From: Rachicladosporium sp. CCFEE 5018
Taxonomy: Eukaryota; Ascomycota; Dothideomycetes; Cladosporiales; Cladosporiaceae
DNA: 30,158 nt
Reading direction: 5' to 3'
Assembly: GCA_002077045.2 (NCBI GenBank)
Contig: KZ111144.1
Coordinates: 154,280-184,437 of the forward strand
Of the stretch, positions 18,648-28,092 are shown in pieces. A model generated the notes under the pieces. That model was not told the origin of the DNA and ran no database searches. It saw only the letters and a list, made by a program, of their open reading frames with translations. The position numbers and the translations under genes were made by a program. How positions within the stretch are numbered: the stretch's first letter is position 1; the number at the start of each line of letters is the position of its first letter.

Positions 18648-20561
18648 CTATGAGCGTCCCCAAATCTCGTCCCATCCCTTCGGATTCAGCTGAAGTGGTC
18701 CAGCCAGCGTGCCAGTTCTTGGCTCCCTTCCCTCGCCAGCTTCTGGCAGACAGATCCACTCTCGTACACAGCCAGGCACGTCCTCCTTCGCGTGACTGAT
18801 GACCAGCAACGCCTGCCGATCGGTCAAGCCCGTCATTGTGAACTTTCCAAGCTTGCTAAGCATGCTCTCGTGTGCAGTGCCATTTGTGACTTCGCTTACT
18901 TTCTCTCCTTGAGATAGGAAGAGCAGCGCTTTGTCGCGTACGATCTCGTCCATGCCGCTGAATGCTTCGTCTAGAATGACTAGCTCTGGGCTTGCGACAA
19001 TGGCGCGCAGGAAGAGGAGCAAGCGTTCGCTGGAGAACGGAAGCTCGCCAAAACGTGTCTCTTTGGCCCATGCAAGGTCACTCTCGTTTACTTGTGCAGA
19101 TACGAGCAGTGTCTCCGCTTCGGCGACCGACGAGCGCTTTAGCTTCTCAATTAAAGGTGCATCGTCTGCCTTCGGACTAAGCTCCCTCGTGAACCACCTC
19201 AACGTGGCTGCTACCCTATTCTTCGCGTCCTCGCTGAGCTTTGGCTTTGCAAGTGGCGCATCGGCCCACGCAGACTCCAGCGCTCGTTTGACTGTGATTT
19301 GTCGTGGAAAGAAAGCATGTACCTCTGGGCTGCTATGTCCCATCCTCTGCTGTAGATCAAAGACACTAATGCCCTTCTCGCCCTTCTCGGGCAGCCTCGA
19401 GCGTCCGAAAAGCTTAACCGGCAAGCTATAAGCTTGTGGATGATCTGAGGTAATAAGACTGAGCATGGTGGTCTTGCCGCTGCCGTTGGGGCCAAAGACG
19501 CCGGCGCGTTGGCCACGATGGAGGGACCAGTGGAGACCTGGACCAGGCGACTCAGGCCTGTGCCAGTCCCCCAAGACAGTCTTCGGACCGTAGGAGACCC
19601 GGACGCCTGTCATCTCGATCACAGCTTCTCCGAGCGGAGGCGAGGGAAGCTGCGTGGAAAAGCCATCGCGGCTGAGCTGCTGTACTGGCTGGAGGGCGCT
19701 GGTACCAGGTTTTAGTACGCTTTTAGTCTCGCCCTGCTTGACGACCCGTAGTCCATTGTCGACCATCACCGTATAGTTGATCCAATGCGGTACACTATCC
19801 TCAGGACGAAAACTGATGACTACCTTAGGCTGCCCACTTTCAGCAAGTTCTCTCAGCACTTCCGACAGCCTCGCGAGTGCATTCGGGTCAAGCCCCATGA
19901 AAGGTCCATCCAGAAGCAGGACCTGGGGCCGATCGATCAATGCTTTCGCAATGCGTGCGCGTCTCGTCTGTCCGTTGCTCAGATTTGCAACCGGCATGCT
20001 TAGCAACCGCCCAAGATCGAGCTGATCAGTCACCCTAGCCAGTGCAGCCTGATCCACAGGATCCTCAACTCGTTCCAGCGCATTCAGCTCAGTATGTCCA
20101 GTCAAGTAGTCTTCTACAGTGAAGTCCGTCACCTCCCTGCGACTCTCATAGCGAGCACCGAGGTACGCACCTCGGACACTCGTGCCTCCGACATTGTTCC
20201 CTCTCTCGGCATCAAAGCCAACGTACTTCACAGCATGCTGAGGCGAGGTACCAATATCTGACAAATGTGGGTAGCGTCGAGCTGTGGGCGGGTGGCAGAT
20301 GTGCTGGCCGGCGAGGATCTGGAGGAATGTCGTTCGGGCCACTGAAGACGGCGATATGACCGACCAGTGTTGTTGCGCAGAGCCACTAGATAGGATGAAG
20401 TTCAGGCCAGCGAACAGGGCGTGATTGTGGAGGTCAGTGGAGGACGGGTAGTTCCTGTAGAAGGTCCCATTGTCGATTTGGATCAGTGGCTTCGTCGATG
20501 AGTGTCTATGCTGTGGGAGGGTCCTCCATGCTGGTCGCCAGGCTCGATAGCCACTCCACAT
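18648..20561 (-). CDS. Soluble twin-NBD ABC ATPase (YDR061W/ModF-like), copy B, 637 aa
   Basis: Same length and architecture as 11431-13344 and no frame-breaking change. NBD1 is again degenerate: SPSSVART at Walker A, LSNGQ signature, and LLLDGPFMGLD with Gly in place of the catalytic Glu. NBD2 has the more typical Walker A GPNGSGKT (copy A has Ile for Ser), Walker B LVILDE and a switch His. The D-loop region of NBD1 reads FMGLDPNA, closer to consensus than FMRLDPNT of copy A, which suggests copy A has drifted slightly more. The start is ATG 20561-20559, divergent from the small gene at 20797. Confidence 0.85.
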   Translation of the reverse strand: MWSGYRAWRPAWRTLPQHRHSSTKPLIQIDNGTFYRNYPSSTDLHNHALFAGLNFILSSGSAQQHWSVISPSSVARTTFLQILAGQHICHPPTARRYPHLSDIGTSPQHAVKYVGFDAERGNNVGGTSVRGAYLGARYESRREVTDFTVEDYLTGHTELNALERVEDPVDQAALARVTDQLDLGRLLSMPVANLSNGQTRRARIAKALIDRPQVLLLDGPFMGLDPNALARLSEVLRELAESGQPKVVISFRPEDSVPHWINYTVMVDNGLRVVKQGETKSVLKPGTSALQPVQQLSRDGFSTQLPSPPLGEAVIEMTGVRVSYGPKTVLGDWHRPESPGPGLHWSLHRGQRAGVFGPNGSGKTTMLSLITSDHPQAYSLPVKLFGRSRLPEKGEKGISVFDLQQRMGHSSPEVHAFFPRQITVKRALESAWADAPLAKPKLSEDAKNRVAATLRWFTRELSPKADDAPLIEKLKRSSVAEAETLLVSAQVNESDLAWAKETRFGELPFSSERLLLFLRAIVASPELVILDEAFSGMDEIVRDKALLFLSQGEKVSEVTNGTAHESMLSKLGKFTMTGLTDRQALLVISHAKEDVPGCVREWICLPEAGEGREPRTGTLAGPLQLNPKGWDEIWGRS

Positions 20562-20796
20562 TGCTCCTCACACGCTTCAGATCGATCAAAGGAGACATCG
20601 CGAATGTTGAGTATATTCTATGTCGAGAGCCATGACTCGAACCCAAGCTTCATGCCACAGCCGCGGTCTGACGTTGGGTGCGGAGACACTAAGGACTATG
20701 GGTAAGGTACATGTACACTGCATAAGAGTCTCACCGAAGGCTTCTTTACTCTGCATTCCTCACAGTTCGGAGACGCAGTGACAATACTGACCGACG
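20562..20796. promoter_or_regulatory. Bidirectional promoter region between the ABC gene and the small gene, copy B
   Basis: Counterpart of 13345-13579, with the same 235-bp spacing between divergent start codons. No individual element can be assigned. Confidence 0.4.
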
Positions 20797-21197
20797 ATGC
20801 TCCCGTCGCTACAGCCAAAGCGTCCCCAAGTATGAGCGGCAACGACTCCAAATAGGCACGATCGTATCTAACGCATGGCCAGGCACAAACTCATCCGGCA
20901 AGACAATATTCATCGTACCAGCAGACCAGACCGACGACGACGAGCACTCCTCCGAATATCTCAGGCTCACGACCACGAACACAGCTCGAAGCTATGCCAC
21001 CCAACGACGTTCCGACCAGATCTGCTCCAGGCCACCACAATCTGGCCTACAACCCGGCCGTCACGCATCCAGTCTTTTTCACCGATGCCTGGCGGAAGCC
21101 ACCGTTCTCTATGCCAGGCTCTGCAGCCTTCAATCCAGTGGCAACGGGCTACGTCTTCGGCAACGCGAACACACGGTCAACGGCAACGAAGTTATGA
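20797..21197 (+). CDS. Small two-exon gene, unknown protein of 115 aa, copy B
   Basis: Exons are 20797-20829 and 20883-21197, with intron 20830-20882 (53 nt, GTATGA, TATCTAAC, GGCCAG end). The structure and length match copy A. Relative to A, exon 2 has an Asn-to-Thr, a Ser-to-Thr and a Leu-to-Pro change plus two silent changes, and the intron has three differences. So the intron changes faster than the exon (3 in 53 against 5 in 315), as expected for a coding gene, though the numbers are small. A competing 139-codon frame (20875-21294) overlaps it, but in copy A its first codon is not ATG. Confidence 0.55.
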
Positions 21198-21537
21198 GGC
21201 GTGTGACGATGCGTGGTATGGATCTTATCCATTGAACGATCGCCTCTACGATCGGGTCACTGCTCCGGGCCGACTGACGTGCAGGTGCCGTTGACGTGTA
21301 CAATGTGAATCACGTCCGCCTTTTTGAAGACGGACACCTTGTCCTGAGTTCGCATGCAGCGCACTATGAAATTCACCGAAATGCGCCACGCTGGTAGGCG
21401 AAGTACTCTCACGGTAACGGTGATGAACCAGCTGGATTACAAGGGCATCTAACAACACGGCTACACTGAAGTTTACTGGGCTGGTCTCCGAGGCATACCA
21501 CAGTCTCGCATGCTGCAGCGGCTTAGCTTGCATGCCC
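21198..21537. other. Intergenic, convergent 3' region, copy B
   Basis: Counterpart of 13981-14320. No gene or recognisable structure seen. Confidence 0.45.
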
Positions 21538-23355
21538 TTACACCTCCTTGACCAAGGTAGCTCTAATCCCATCATTCGAGATCTGAGTAGCAACGCCCTG
21601 CTCATCCACATGCACTCTCCAAGTCCTCAGACTGCCCCCAAGAAACCTATCTCCATCAAAGGTCGCCCAGTCGAAGGTTGAGTAATAGATCCCACTGAAA
21701 GGCCCGAGCCCGGCAGCCTGGTACGTCGGGAACTGCTCTTGCTGGGCAATCTGGAACACGATCTCGCCACAACCAGCTTCGAATTTGGGCACGGTCACTA
21801 GCAGTCTTGGCTTTTCGGACTCATAATACAAGGCGAGCATGTCGGTACCGTTCGAGATCCAGCTGTTGATGCTGAGGCTCGGGCTGCCGTTGGGGATCGT
21901 GGTCTCGTTGAAGGCAATCCCCACAGTGGAGTTGACGGTACTGGAGGTGTATTGACCGACGATCTTCTTCACGGCTTCAGCAGCTGCTTGCGCCTCGAGC
22001 GCGGGTATGATGGCAGCAGCGACGTGATCGATGAGCTTTAGCGCTGACTTGCCGCGCGTCTGGGGACCTGTCAATGGCTCGTATTGTCCGTTTAAGAAGC
22101 TGAAGCCGGCGTTGTAGTCTGGGATCAGCGCTAGCATCCCGCCATATGATCCAGAGTCGCCAAGCTTGGTGTAGATGTCGGTCACTTTGCCAGTGTCGTT
22201 GTGGACATATCGGATGATTTCCCAGGGCGCGCCGATATTGTAGCTCAAGCTGGCGAGAGAAGCGACAGGCTTCATCCAACCGCGTGTCTGGTCTCTTGGC
22301 AGCAGAGTCGAGTTCATGAGTCCAACACCAAGCTTGTTCAAGTCGTTGATGGTAGACAGCAGACCACCGGAAGGAATAGTGTAGGCATCCACTGGGTACG
22401 CCCACGAAGCTGCCAACGGTCCTACGATCACAGACCTATCGAGGTATGGGCTAGCCAACGGCGCGTTGACGAAGGAGCCATTCATCCCGAGAGGCGTGAA
22501 CACCAAGTCATTGTAAACCTCCTCTAGACCCTTTCCACTGATTCGCTGCACGATCAAGCCTAGAAGCATGAAGCCCAAGTTTGAATATGCCGGCGTCGTC
22601 TTCGACAGGAACACAGGCGGCGCAGACCCAAATGTAACAGCGATCTCTTCTGGAGTCGCACTGAGGTTCAGGCCAAGTGTAACCTGCGCAAGCGCCACTG
22701 GGTTATAGCTGGGACCCAGCCCAGCCTCGGCGGCGACGTTGTAGACACTGGTATCCTTTGTCTGCGAGTCAGTGAAGACTGACACCAAGAGATCCTCAAT
22801 CGGACCCGTGGCTTCGATCCCGCTCAAGTGGCTCGCCAGGTCGTGCGGCGTGATGGTCGACCAGTCCGGTGCAATGGCGCTGCGGTTCACGTTGACGGCC
22901 GCAAACTCTGGTAGAATCTCGGTGATGGGCTGATACCATACCGTGGTGTTGAGGACGATCTGGCCGGCAAAGGTGGTGATGAGCTTCGAGACACTGGCGA
23001 TGCGGTAGATGCTGTCGCCATCTACGCTTGTGGTACCATTGAGTGCGGCGACAGTCTGCGGGCCAGCACGGTGGTATTGCAACTTGGACGCCGCGAGTTG
23101 ATCCTCGAGCGAGAAGAGACCGAAGGAGAAAGTCACGTTCTCGGTGCCAAGGATGCCGACCGTCGCGGTGGTATTTACGCCATCCTTGAAGTAATCTTCG
23201 AAGGTGTCGGTGGCGTTGTCCCAAGCGGCGCGAACGAGAGAGGTATCGCTGGTGAGGTCTGAAGGATAGGGATAGGTGGGTGTGAGAAAGTCTGCCACGG
23301 CGTATGGAAGGACGAAGAGGGCGAGAGCGCCCAGCGTCGGGGTGCTGAAGGGCAT
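21538..23355 (-). CDS. Secreted beta-lactamase-like serine hydrolase, copy B, 605 aa, intact
   Basis: A class C beta-lactamase/penicillin-binding-protein fold enzyme of the secreted fungal type (ARB_00930-like). The substrate is unknown, probably a peptide or ester rather than an antibiotic. I chose ATG 23355-23353 because it opens directly with the signal peptide MPFSTPTLGALALFVLPYAVA. The frame extends further upstream only from a non-ATG codon. Catalytic motifs are Ser121-x-x-Lys124 in RIASVSKLIT, Tyr257-x-Asn259 in PAYSNLGFM, and TKLGDSGSYGG around residue 397 in the place of the KTG box. About 200 further residues form a C-terminal domain ending VHVDEQGVATQISNDGIRATLVKEV. Many N-x-S/T sites (NTT, NVT, NGT, NST) fit a secreted glycoprotein. 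There are no introns. Confidence 0.88.
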   Translation of the reverse strand: MPFSTPTLGALALFVLPYAVADFLTPTYPYPSDLTSDTSLVRAAWDNATDTFEDYFKDGVNTTATVGILGTENVTFSFGLFSLEDQLAASKLQYHRAGPQTVAALNGTTSVDGDSIYRIASVSKLITTFAGQIVLNTTVWYQPITEILPEFAAVNVNRSAIAPDWSTITPHDLASHLSGIEATGPIEDLLVSVFTDSQTKDTSVYNVAAEAGLGPSYNPVALAQVTLGLNLSATPEEIAVTFGSAPPVFLSKTTPAYSNLGFMLLGLIVQRISGKGLEEVYNDLVFTPLGMNGSFVNAPLASPYLDRSVIVGPLAASWAYPVDAYTIPSGGLLSTINDLNKLGVGLMNSTLLPRDQTRGWMKPVASLASLSYNIGAPWEIIRYVHNDTGKVTDIYTKLGDSGSYGGMLALIPDYNAGFSFLNGQYEPLTGPQTRGKSALKLIDHVAAAIIPALEAQAAAEAVKKIVGQYTSSTVNSTVGIAFNETTIPNGSPSLSINSWISNGTDMLALYYESEKPRLLVTVPKFEAGCGEIVFQIAQQEQFPTYQAAGLGPFSGIYYSTFDWATFDGDRFLGGSLRTWRVHVDEQGVATQISNDGIRATLVKEV

Positions 23356-24030
23356 ACTAGTTATTCTCGTGGGCAGGATATGAGAGGTCAAAGCTGAGAT
23401 GGTGATGTCTAGAAGACCAGAGGAAGATTTGTGGATCCATGGAGAAGCATATATACTCTCGCAACCATTGCTTCAATTTGAGCGATCCTCAGCCCCAGGA
23501 ACATTTCTCCTGCTATGACTTCACTTCCACACAATCCAGCAAGGCACCTGCTTCACCTCGCGTTGCTCAATGCTTGATCGCGCCGACAAACCTACTACAA
23601 TGCGAGAGGCGTGCACAGCTACTGTGCTACAGCTCGAATACGAGGCATATTGCGCTACGCCCAATTGAGAGCAATGGGCCGCCGACGTTGCGAGAAGGAT
23701 GGAGGCTTGAGACATACCGCTTGGCGAAGCACGACGTGATGCAAATGCTGAGCATCATAGGGCACGAAGATGGGTGGCACGAGAAGTAGCATTGCCTTGT
23801 AATCTCGGTTGTACGTTTTGTCTATCTGCAGCAAGCCAGCTTGCTATTCTGGGTTTATCTTGTACAAGCTCATCGCAGCGCCTACATCAAGCAGGGCGAA
23901 GTGCTATGTGCACAGCATTGCTGCTTGACGATTTCTTGCCAGCGTGCAGGCAGCAAATACACGGATCGTAATCTCGTCGTCAGAATCGTAAGTCTCCCTT
24001 CGAGCCCGGGCCCTTTTCCCCCTCGTGCGT
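23356..24030. other. Intergenic region upstream of the beta-lactamase-like gene, copy B
   Basis: Counterpart of 16138-16810, with a TATA-like GCATATATACTC near 23448-23459. A 116-codon plus-strand ATG frame (23439-23789) is open here, but an indel breaks its N-terminal half in copy A. I do not call it a gene. Confidence 0.45.
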
Positions 24031-26661
24031 CTATGCCTCCCTCTCCCGCCCCGCGGGACTCAGACTCGCCCTCCTCGACGGCACAACATCCAACAGCTTC
24101 GCACTACCCGCACTCAAATGCCTCGCATGCCCGCCCTTCCCACCTCCGTACTGCACACTCCTCGCGCTCTGTAGCTCCGCCAAATCGCCCACAGGGCTAT
24201 CTGGCTCGATTTCATCTTCGCCGACTTCGCTCTTCGTGTCGGTGAACTCCGTCAACAGACCCTCGCGCGACCGATTGACGTTGTCGCGGTGTACGAGGGT
24301 GGGAGTGCGGTGGACAGTATCGCCAATCTTGGGAGCGTCGATGACTTCGGCACCGGGAGCTGTAGGAGCGGATGGTCCGCGAGCATCTAGGCCGGAGCGC
24401 GAGGCGGACGGACTGGGCGTCTTGCCGCGACGAACGTACTCTGCGTCTTTGTCTATGCCGAGTTCCTCATAGCTGGCTGTGAAGTCCGCGCGGCGTTTGC
24501 TCAGCGACCCCATGTCCCTGCTCAAGCGGGACTGATCAGAGGATCGCTTCAGCGACCCGCCGCTGGCGAGCCAAGACCCTTCTGAGTCGACTGAGGCGAG
24601 TGAGGCGGACATAGGGATTCGTGATGGACCGACGGGAGTGTCGTAGCGGATTGCGGCTGAAGGGTCGTGGTCGGACTCTGTGCGGATGGAATCACTGACG
24701 TTTGAGGGCTTGCCGCCTTCGAGTCGCTTGCGGGCGGCTGCTATGGCTGCAGCGCCAGCAGGCATATCTGGGACTTCAGGTGACTGCACGCGTGAGTCTG
24801 GCGGCGACATCGGCATCTCGGGCAGATCTTCCCTGAATCTGCTTTGAGTGCGCGTCGGCGTGCCAGATTTGCGACGTTGGAAGGGCGATGGCTCGTTGCC
24901 GAGTAAGTGGGCTGGGATTGGACCTCGAGACGCGGAGTCACGTGAGGTGTTCTTGAATGAGCTTCCGGAAGTCGAGGATCTGGCATCCTCTGTTTTCTTC
25001 AGATTTGTACCTCCGCGACGGAAGAAGGTAGCCCAGGCACCTGCTCTTCGCTGGCTTTGATCGGATGTTCGTCGTTCTTGTAAGCTGGCAGGAATTGGTG
25101 GTGGTTCTGGGAGTGAAGCCGTCCTCTCATTCCTCCTCTCAACACTCAGCGGGGACATGGGGAGGACCATGTCTCGACTCCTGATGGGTGACATTGGAGG
25201 TGTGCTGGTGAAGGACATGCGCATTTCGCGAGCAGTCTCAACAATCGGGTCTTCCATGGGTGTTTGTACAGGTGAAAACGCCTCTGGCATCGCAAGATGT
25301 ATGGCTTTGGGTTCTGCGTCTTCCGGTATCGAATGCACAGGATCTGCGAATGGGTTCTCCACTGCTGGATTCGCAACACTGTAGTCGAGTAGCGTTCCTG
25401 TATTCTCTGTGCCGAGCTCTTCTGTCGTGGACAGAGCGTGCTCGTCATGTAGATTCTCTGGTGCCTGTTCAGCATGGTCCTCCCCAATGCCGAGGCCGAC
25501 AGCATGCTCGTCGTCAAACACATTCTCTTCTCTCAGCGCTGGATGCACAGCCATCGGTGCCGTGACAAGTCCTCGCGCTCTAGTCTCCTCTTCAACTCTT
25601 TGCCGAGTGCTCTGCTGTCTTCGCAGCTCCTCCGCCTCCCTCTTTTTCTTGTCGCTGTCGCCACGTTCCCTCCCAGCACGTGCACGCAGCTTACGGTCCA
25701 GCTTCTCCTGCTGTTCCTTCTTGCGCTTCTCTCTCCGCTTTGCATCACGCTCCAGAAGTACCCTAATGTCGCTCGAATCAAGATCGTCAACCTCGTCACC
25801 GATGCGCTTCCGAGTGGACTCTCGCGTGAATGGCCTCTTGTCTCTGACCGTCATGTTCCCATCGCGTGACAGTGGAGAGCGCAGCTTCTCGCTGAGTGGC
25901 GATGCGTACTGTGCAGCGCCAGAGAGTCGAATAGCAGGTCTTGGGCTGAACGCCGCAAAGCTGCCCACCTCCCATCCCCGCTGATCCGTACCATTTGACA
26001 TCGCCGAATGAATCGAATCTTCCATCGGAAGTGACACATTCGAATCCTTCATTCCAGCCAGATTGCGCCGCTTGCGACTGTCTCGCCGCATAATGCTGTC
26101 GCCTTGAGGTTTCGAAATAGGTGACGATGCGCTCATGGCTCGGATCTCCTCCTCTCGTATGCGGTCATCGCCCTTCCGCTTCCTGCTAGACTTCCTCTGT
26201 GGCGTAGCTTCGAATGTACTGCGCTTGGACTTGAGTGTAGCTGGTCGCGATGGCGTTCCCTGCACACTCGTTCGCGAAGTGGCGTGGTTGCGGAAGTTGT
26301 ATGGTATTTGCGGTTTCGTCGCATCGGCTGCTCTCAAATGTGGCGACTGTTGTAGCTTCCAACTGATTGGCAATGCGGTGATATCTTCGATGCTACCCTT
26401 CGATCGCAGTCGTGCGGGCGCGGCATTTTCTTTGTTCGCAGCATCACGCCTGAGCATCTGCGCCTTCTCATCGTTCGGCATAGGCTCCTGCGTCTTCTCC
26501 AGATCCCTCAGCGCTCGTCTCTGATTACTCCGAATGCTGGCTTTACTTGTCCGTCTCCTCGCTCGACTCTTCTCTGGCAAAGGCGGCGCAGCACCCGTCA
26601 ACGCAACCCTGTCTGTGGGCGCAGGAGTGCTGCGCTGCCGTCGCGTGAATGGCCAGACCAT
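24031..26661 (-). CDS. Large intrinsically disordered protein, 876 aa, function unknown
   Basis: I cannot name a family with confidence. The single exon starts at ATG 26661 (MVWPFTRRQRST) and is 876 codons long, far too long to be chance. The composition is Ser/Arg/Pro/Glu-rich with many SP and TP sites, suggesting a phosphorylated scaffold or regulatory protein. Residues 1-200 are highly basic with candidate nuclear signals (QRKSSRKRKGDD, RRDSRKRRN). Residues about 300-365 form a charged Lys/Glu/Arg/Gln helix, likely a coiled coil or single alpha-helix (LLERDAKRREKRKKEQQEK onward). The C-terminal part has short ordered-looking motifs such as SLASVDSEGSWLASGGSLKR and FTASYEELGIDKDAEYVRRG, which may be binding motifs. 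No membrane segment or signal peptide is seen. The last 85 codons are duplicated at 16811-17070. Confidence 0.8.
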   Translation of the reverse strand: MVWPFTRRQRSTPAPTDRVALTGAAPPLPEKSRARRRTSKASIRSNQRRALRDLEKTQEPMPNDEKAQMLRRDAANKENAAPARLRSKGSIEDITALPISWKLQQSPHLRAADATKPQIPYNFRNHATSRTSVQGTPSRPATLKSKRSTFEATPQRKSSRKRKGDDRIREEEIRAMSASSPISKPQGDSIMRRDSRKRRNLAGMKDSNVSLPMEDSIHSAMSNGTDQRGWEVGSFAAFSPRPAIRLSGAAQYASPLSEKLRSPLSRDGNMTVRDKRPFTRESTRKRIGDEVDDLDSSDIRVLLERDAKRREKRKKEQQEKLDRKLRARAGRERGDSDKKKREAEELRRQQSTRQRVEEETRARGLVTAPMAVHPALREENVFDDEHAVGLGIGEDHAEQAPENLHDEHALSTTEELGTENTGTLLDYSVANPAVENPFADPVHSIPEDAEPKAIHLAMPEAFSPVQTPMEDPIVETAREMRMSFTSTPPMSPIRSRDMVLPMSPLSVERRNERTASLPEPPPIPASLQERRTSDQSQRRAGAWATFFRRGGTNLKKTEDARSSTSGSSFKNTSRDSASRGPIPAHLLGNEPSPFQRRKSGTPTRTQSRFREDLPEMPMSPPDSRVQSPEVPDMPAGAAAIAAARKRLEGGKPSNVSDSIRTESDHDPSAAIRYDTPVGPSRIPMSASLASVDSEGSWLASGGSLKRSSDQSRLSRDMGSLSKRRADFTASYEELGIDKDAEYVRRGKTPSPSASRSGLDARGPSAPTAPGAEVIDAPKIGDTVHRTPTLVHRDNVNRSREGLLTEFTDTKSEVGEDEIEPDSPVGDLAELQSARSVQYGGGKGGHARHLSAGSAKLLDVVPSRRASLSPAGREREA

Positions 26662-28092
26662 AGCGGCGAACGCGACGAAAACGTCTCAATCGCGATCCAT
26701 GCGAGACGACCGTTTGTGTACGCGCGCATTGAAGACGAAAGCAGACGAAACGTGCAGGAGAGTGGTCACAGAATGCAAAGTGAGGCGCGTGGGCATGGGC
26801 ACACAAGGTGTGGCGCAAACGGGGGTGTGCGTGACAGAGAGCCACTGACGGAGCTACTAAGGGCCTGGCGCTGTCAGGGACTACTCTTGGGTGTGTGATT
26901 GGGCAGGGGAGGGCGGTCGATTTAGGAGAGGCGTTCTGGACCCGGCTGGAGGTGCCTTGCCGTTCGATGCTTGCGTCCGCGCGCGCTAGCCTCAGGATCG
27001 AGCGGTTTGTGCGCGTCGATCATCAATGGATGGAGCGGAAGTGTTCGAATTTCATGTAGATGATGACTATGGCATGCATCAATGCCGAGGAGAAAGTGAT
27101 AGAATAGTGATGAAGTGCGCAGATGCGGGCAGCAGGGCACGGCATTGACTGCTGCATCATGTGGACAGATCACAGCCTTGCATCCAGGTTACAGGTGACA
27201 GGTCAGGCCGTCAGAGCGAGGCCAAGATGTGCCCTGAAATAGACGTCACTGGCGAGGTTGGTTCTTGAGAGTAGGAAACGAGTGCAAGCAAGCAGCCCAA
27301 GTCGCAATTGCTCTTCCCGTATGAAAACCGTCACGAGACTACAACATCGAACACATGTACAATCACTTCCCACCCTCTCTCTCGTCTCCAGAGGTGTCGA
27401 CACACTGCACTCCATTACCGATTTTGACCAGGGCCTTCCTAGCTCACCACGTTGCCCATCACCCGTGCCAGCTACCGACCCACCGAGCCGCAAGCCTCTC
27501 AAAGTTCTTTTACCAACAGCCGAGCTCGTATGCCTGTCCTTGTCATCGCTCCGTAAGAAGAATGACAGCAGTGGCGTCTGGGCCGTTGCAGAAGTGCACG
27601 CGTTAGCGTTCGCTGTAAAGGGTGCGAATTCGCGGCAGCCGATATCCTGGTTATCGCGCAGTGTGCGGATTAGTTGCGGAGCGAGGATTAGTGAGGTCTT
27701 ATACGCAGCAAGGCACGTAGCAATGCGACGAAGCGTGCAGATTCAAGCTCCAGAGACGTCTGTGACAGGGTCGTTCGAGAAGCTTTGGCGATGGAGAGCA
27801 CTCACATGCGCCGCTCCACAATAAATTATTGCTAACGATAGGGCCATGGAGAGAGCAGAAGTATTCATCGTCTCGCTCACTTATTTCAGAATCGACCGTA
27901 GTAATCAAAGTCGAGAAACGTGAGTGTTCAATTGATGTGCTGGCTCTCAGGTACACAAGCAGGCCAATCTCTTTTCATTCTCAACGTGGGAGACTGTCAG
28001 TTCGAACGATCACTTTTGCCATTTCGATGCTGGTCGTAGGACCATCCTGTCGTAATTACATTACAACGTATTCTCAGCTGCGCATATTACAC
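26662..28092. other. Long intergenic region upstream of the disordered-protein gene
   Basis: About 1.4 kb, holding the promoter of the minus-strand 876-residue gene and the 3' side of the GH3 gene. The best coding candidate is a plus-strand ATG frame, 27319-27824 (168 codons, MKTVTRLQHRTHVQSLPTL..), Pro/Ser-rich in its middle. It lacks a domain and a mirror-strand frame overlaps it, so support is low. A CAGGTTACAGGTGACAGGT run lies at about 27186-27204. I see no RNA gene or transposon remnant. Confidence 0.4.

Larger units (their letters stand above)
17171..24290. repeat. Large direct repeat, copy B (7120 bp)
   Basis: Second copy of the 9954-17070 segment in the same orientation. It starts directly after the N gap inside HIBADH and merges at its right end into the complete disordered-protein gene and the unique right flank. 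Unlike copy A it has an intact beta-lactamase-like gene. Confidence 0.97.

Noticed and set aside
23439..23789. 116-codon plus-strand ATG frame between the beta-lactamase and disordered-protein genes
   Set aside because: An indel in copy A shifts its N-terminal half and no domain is recognisable; the shared 3' part lies in a stretch that is nearly identical anyway.
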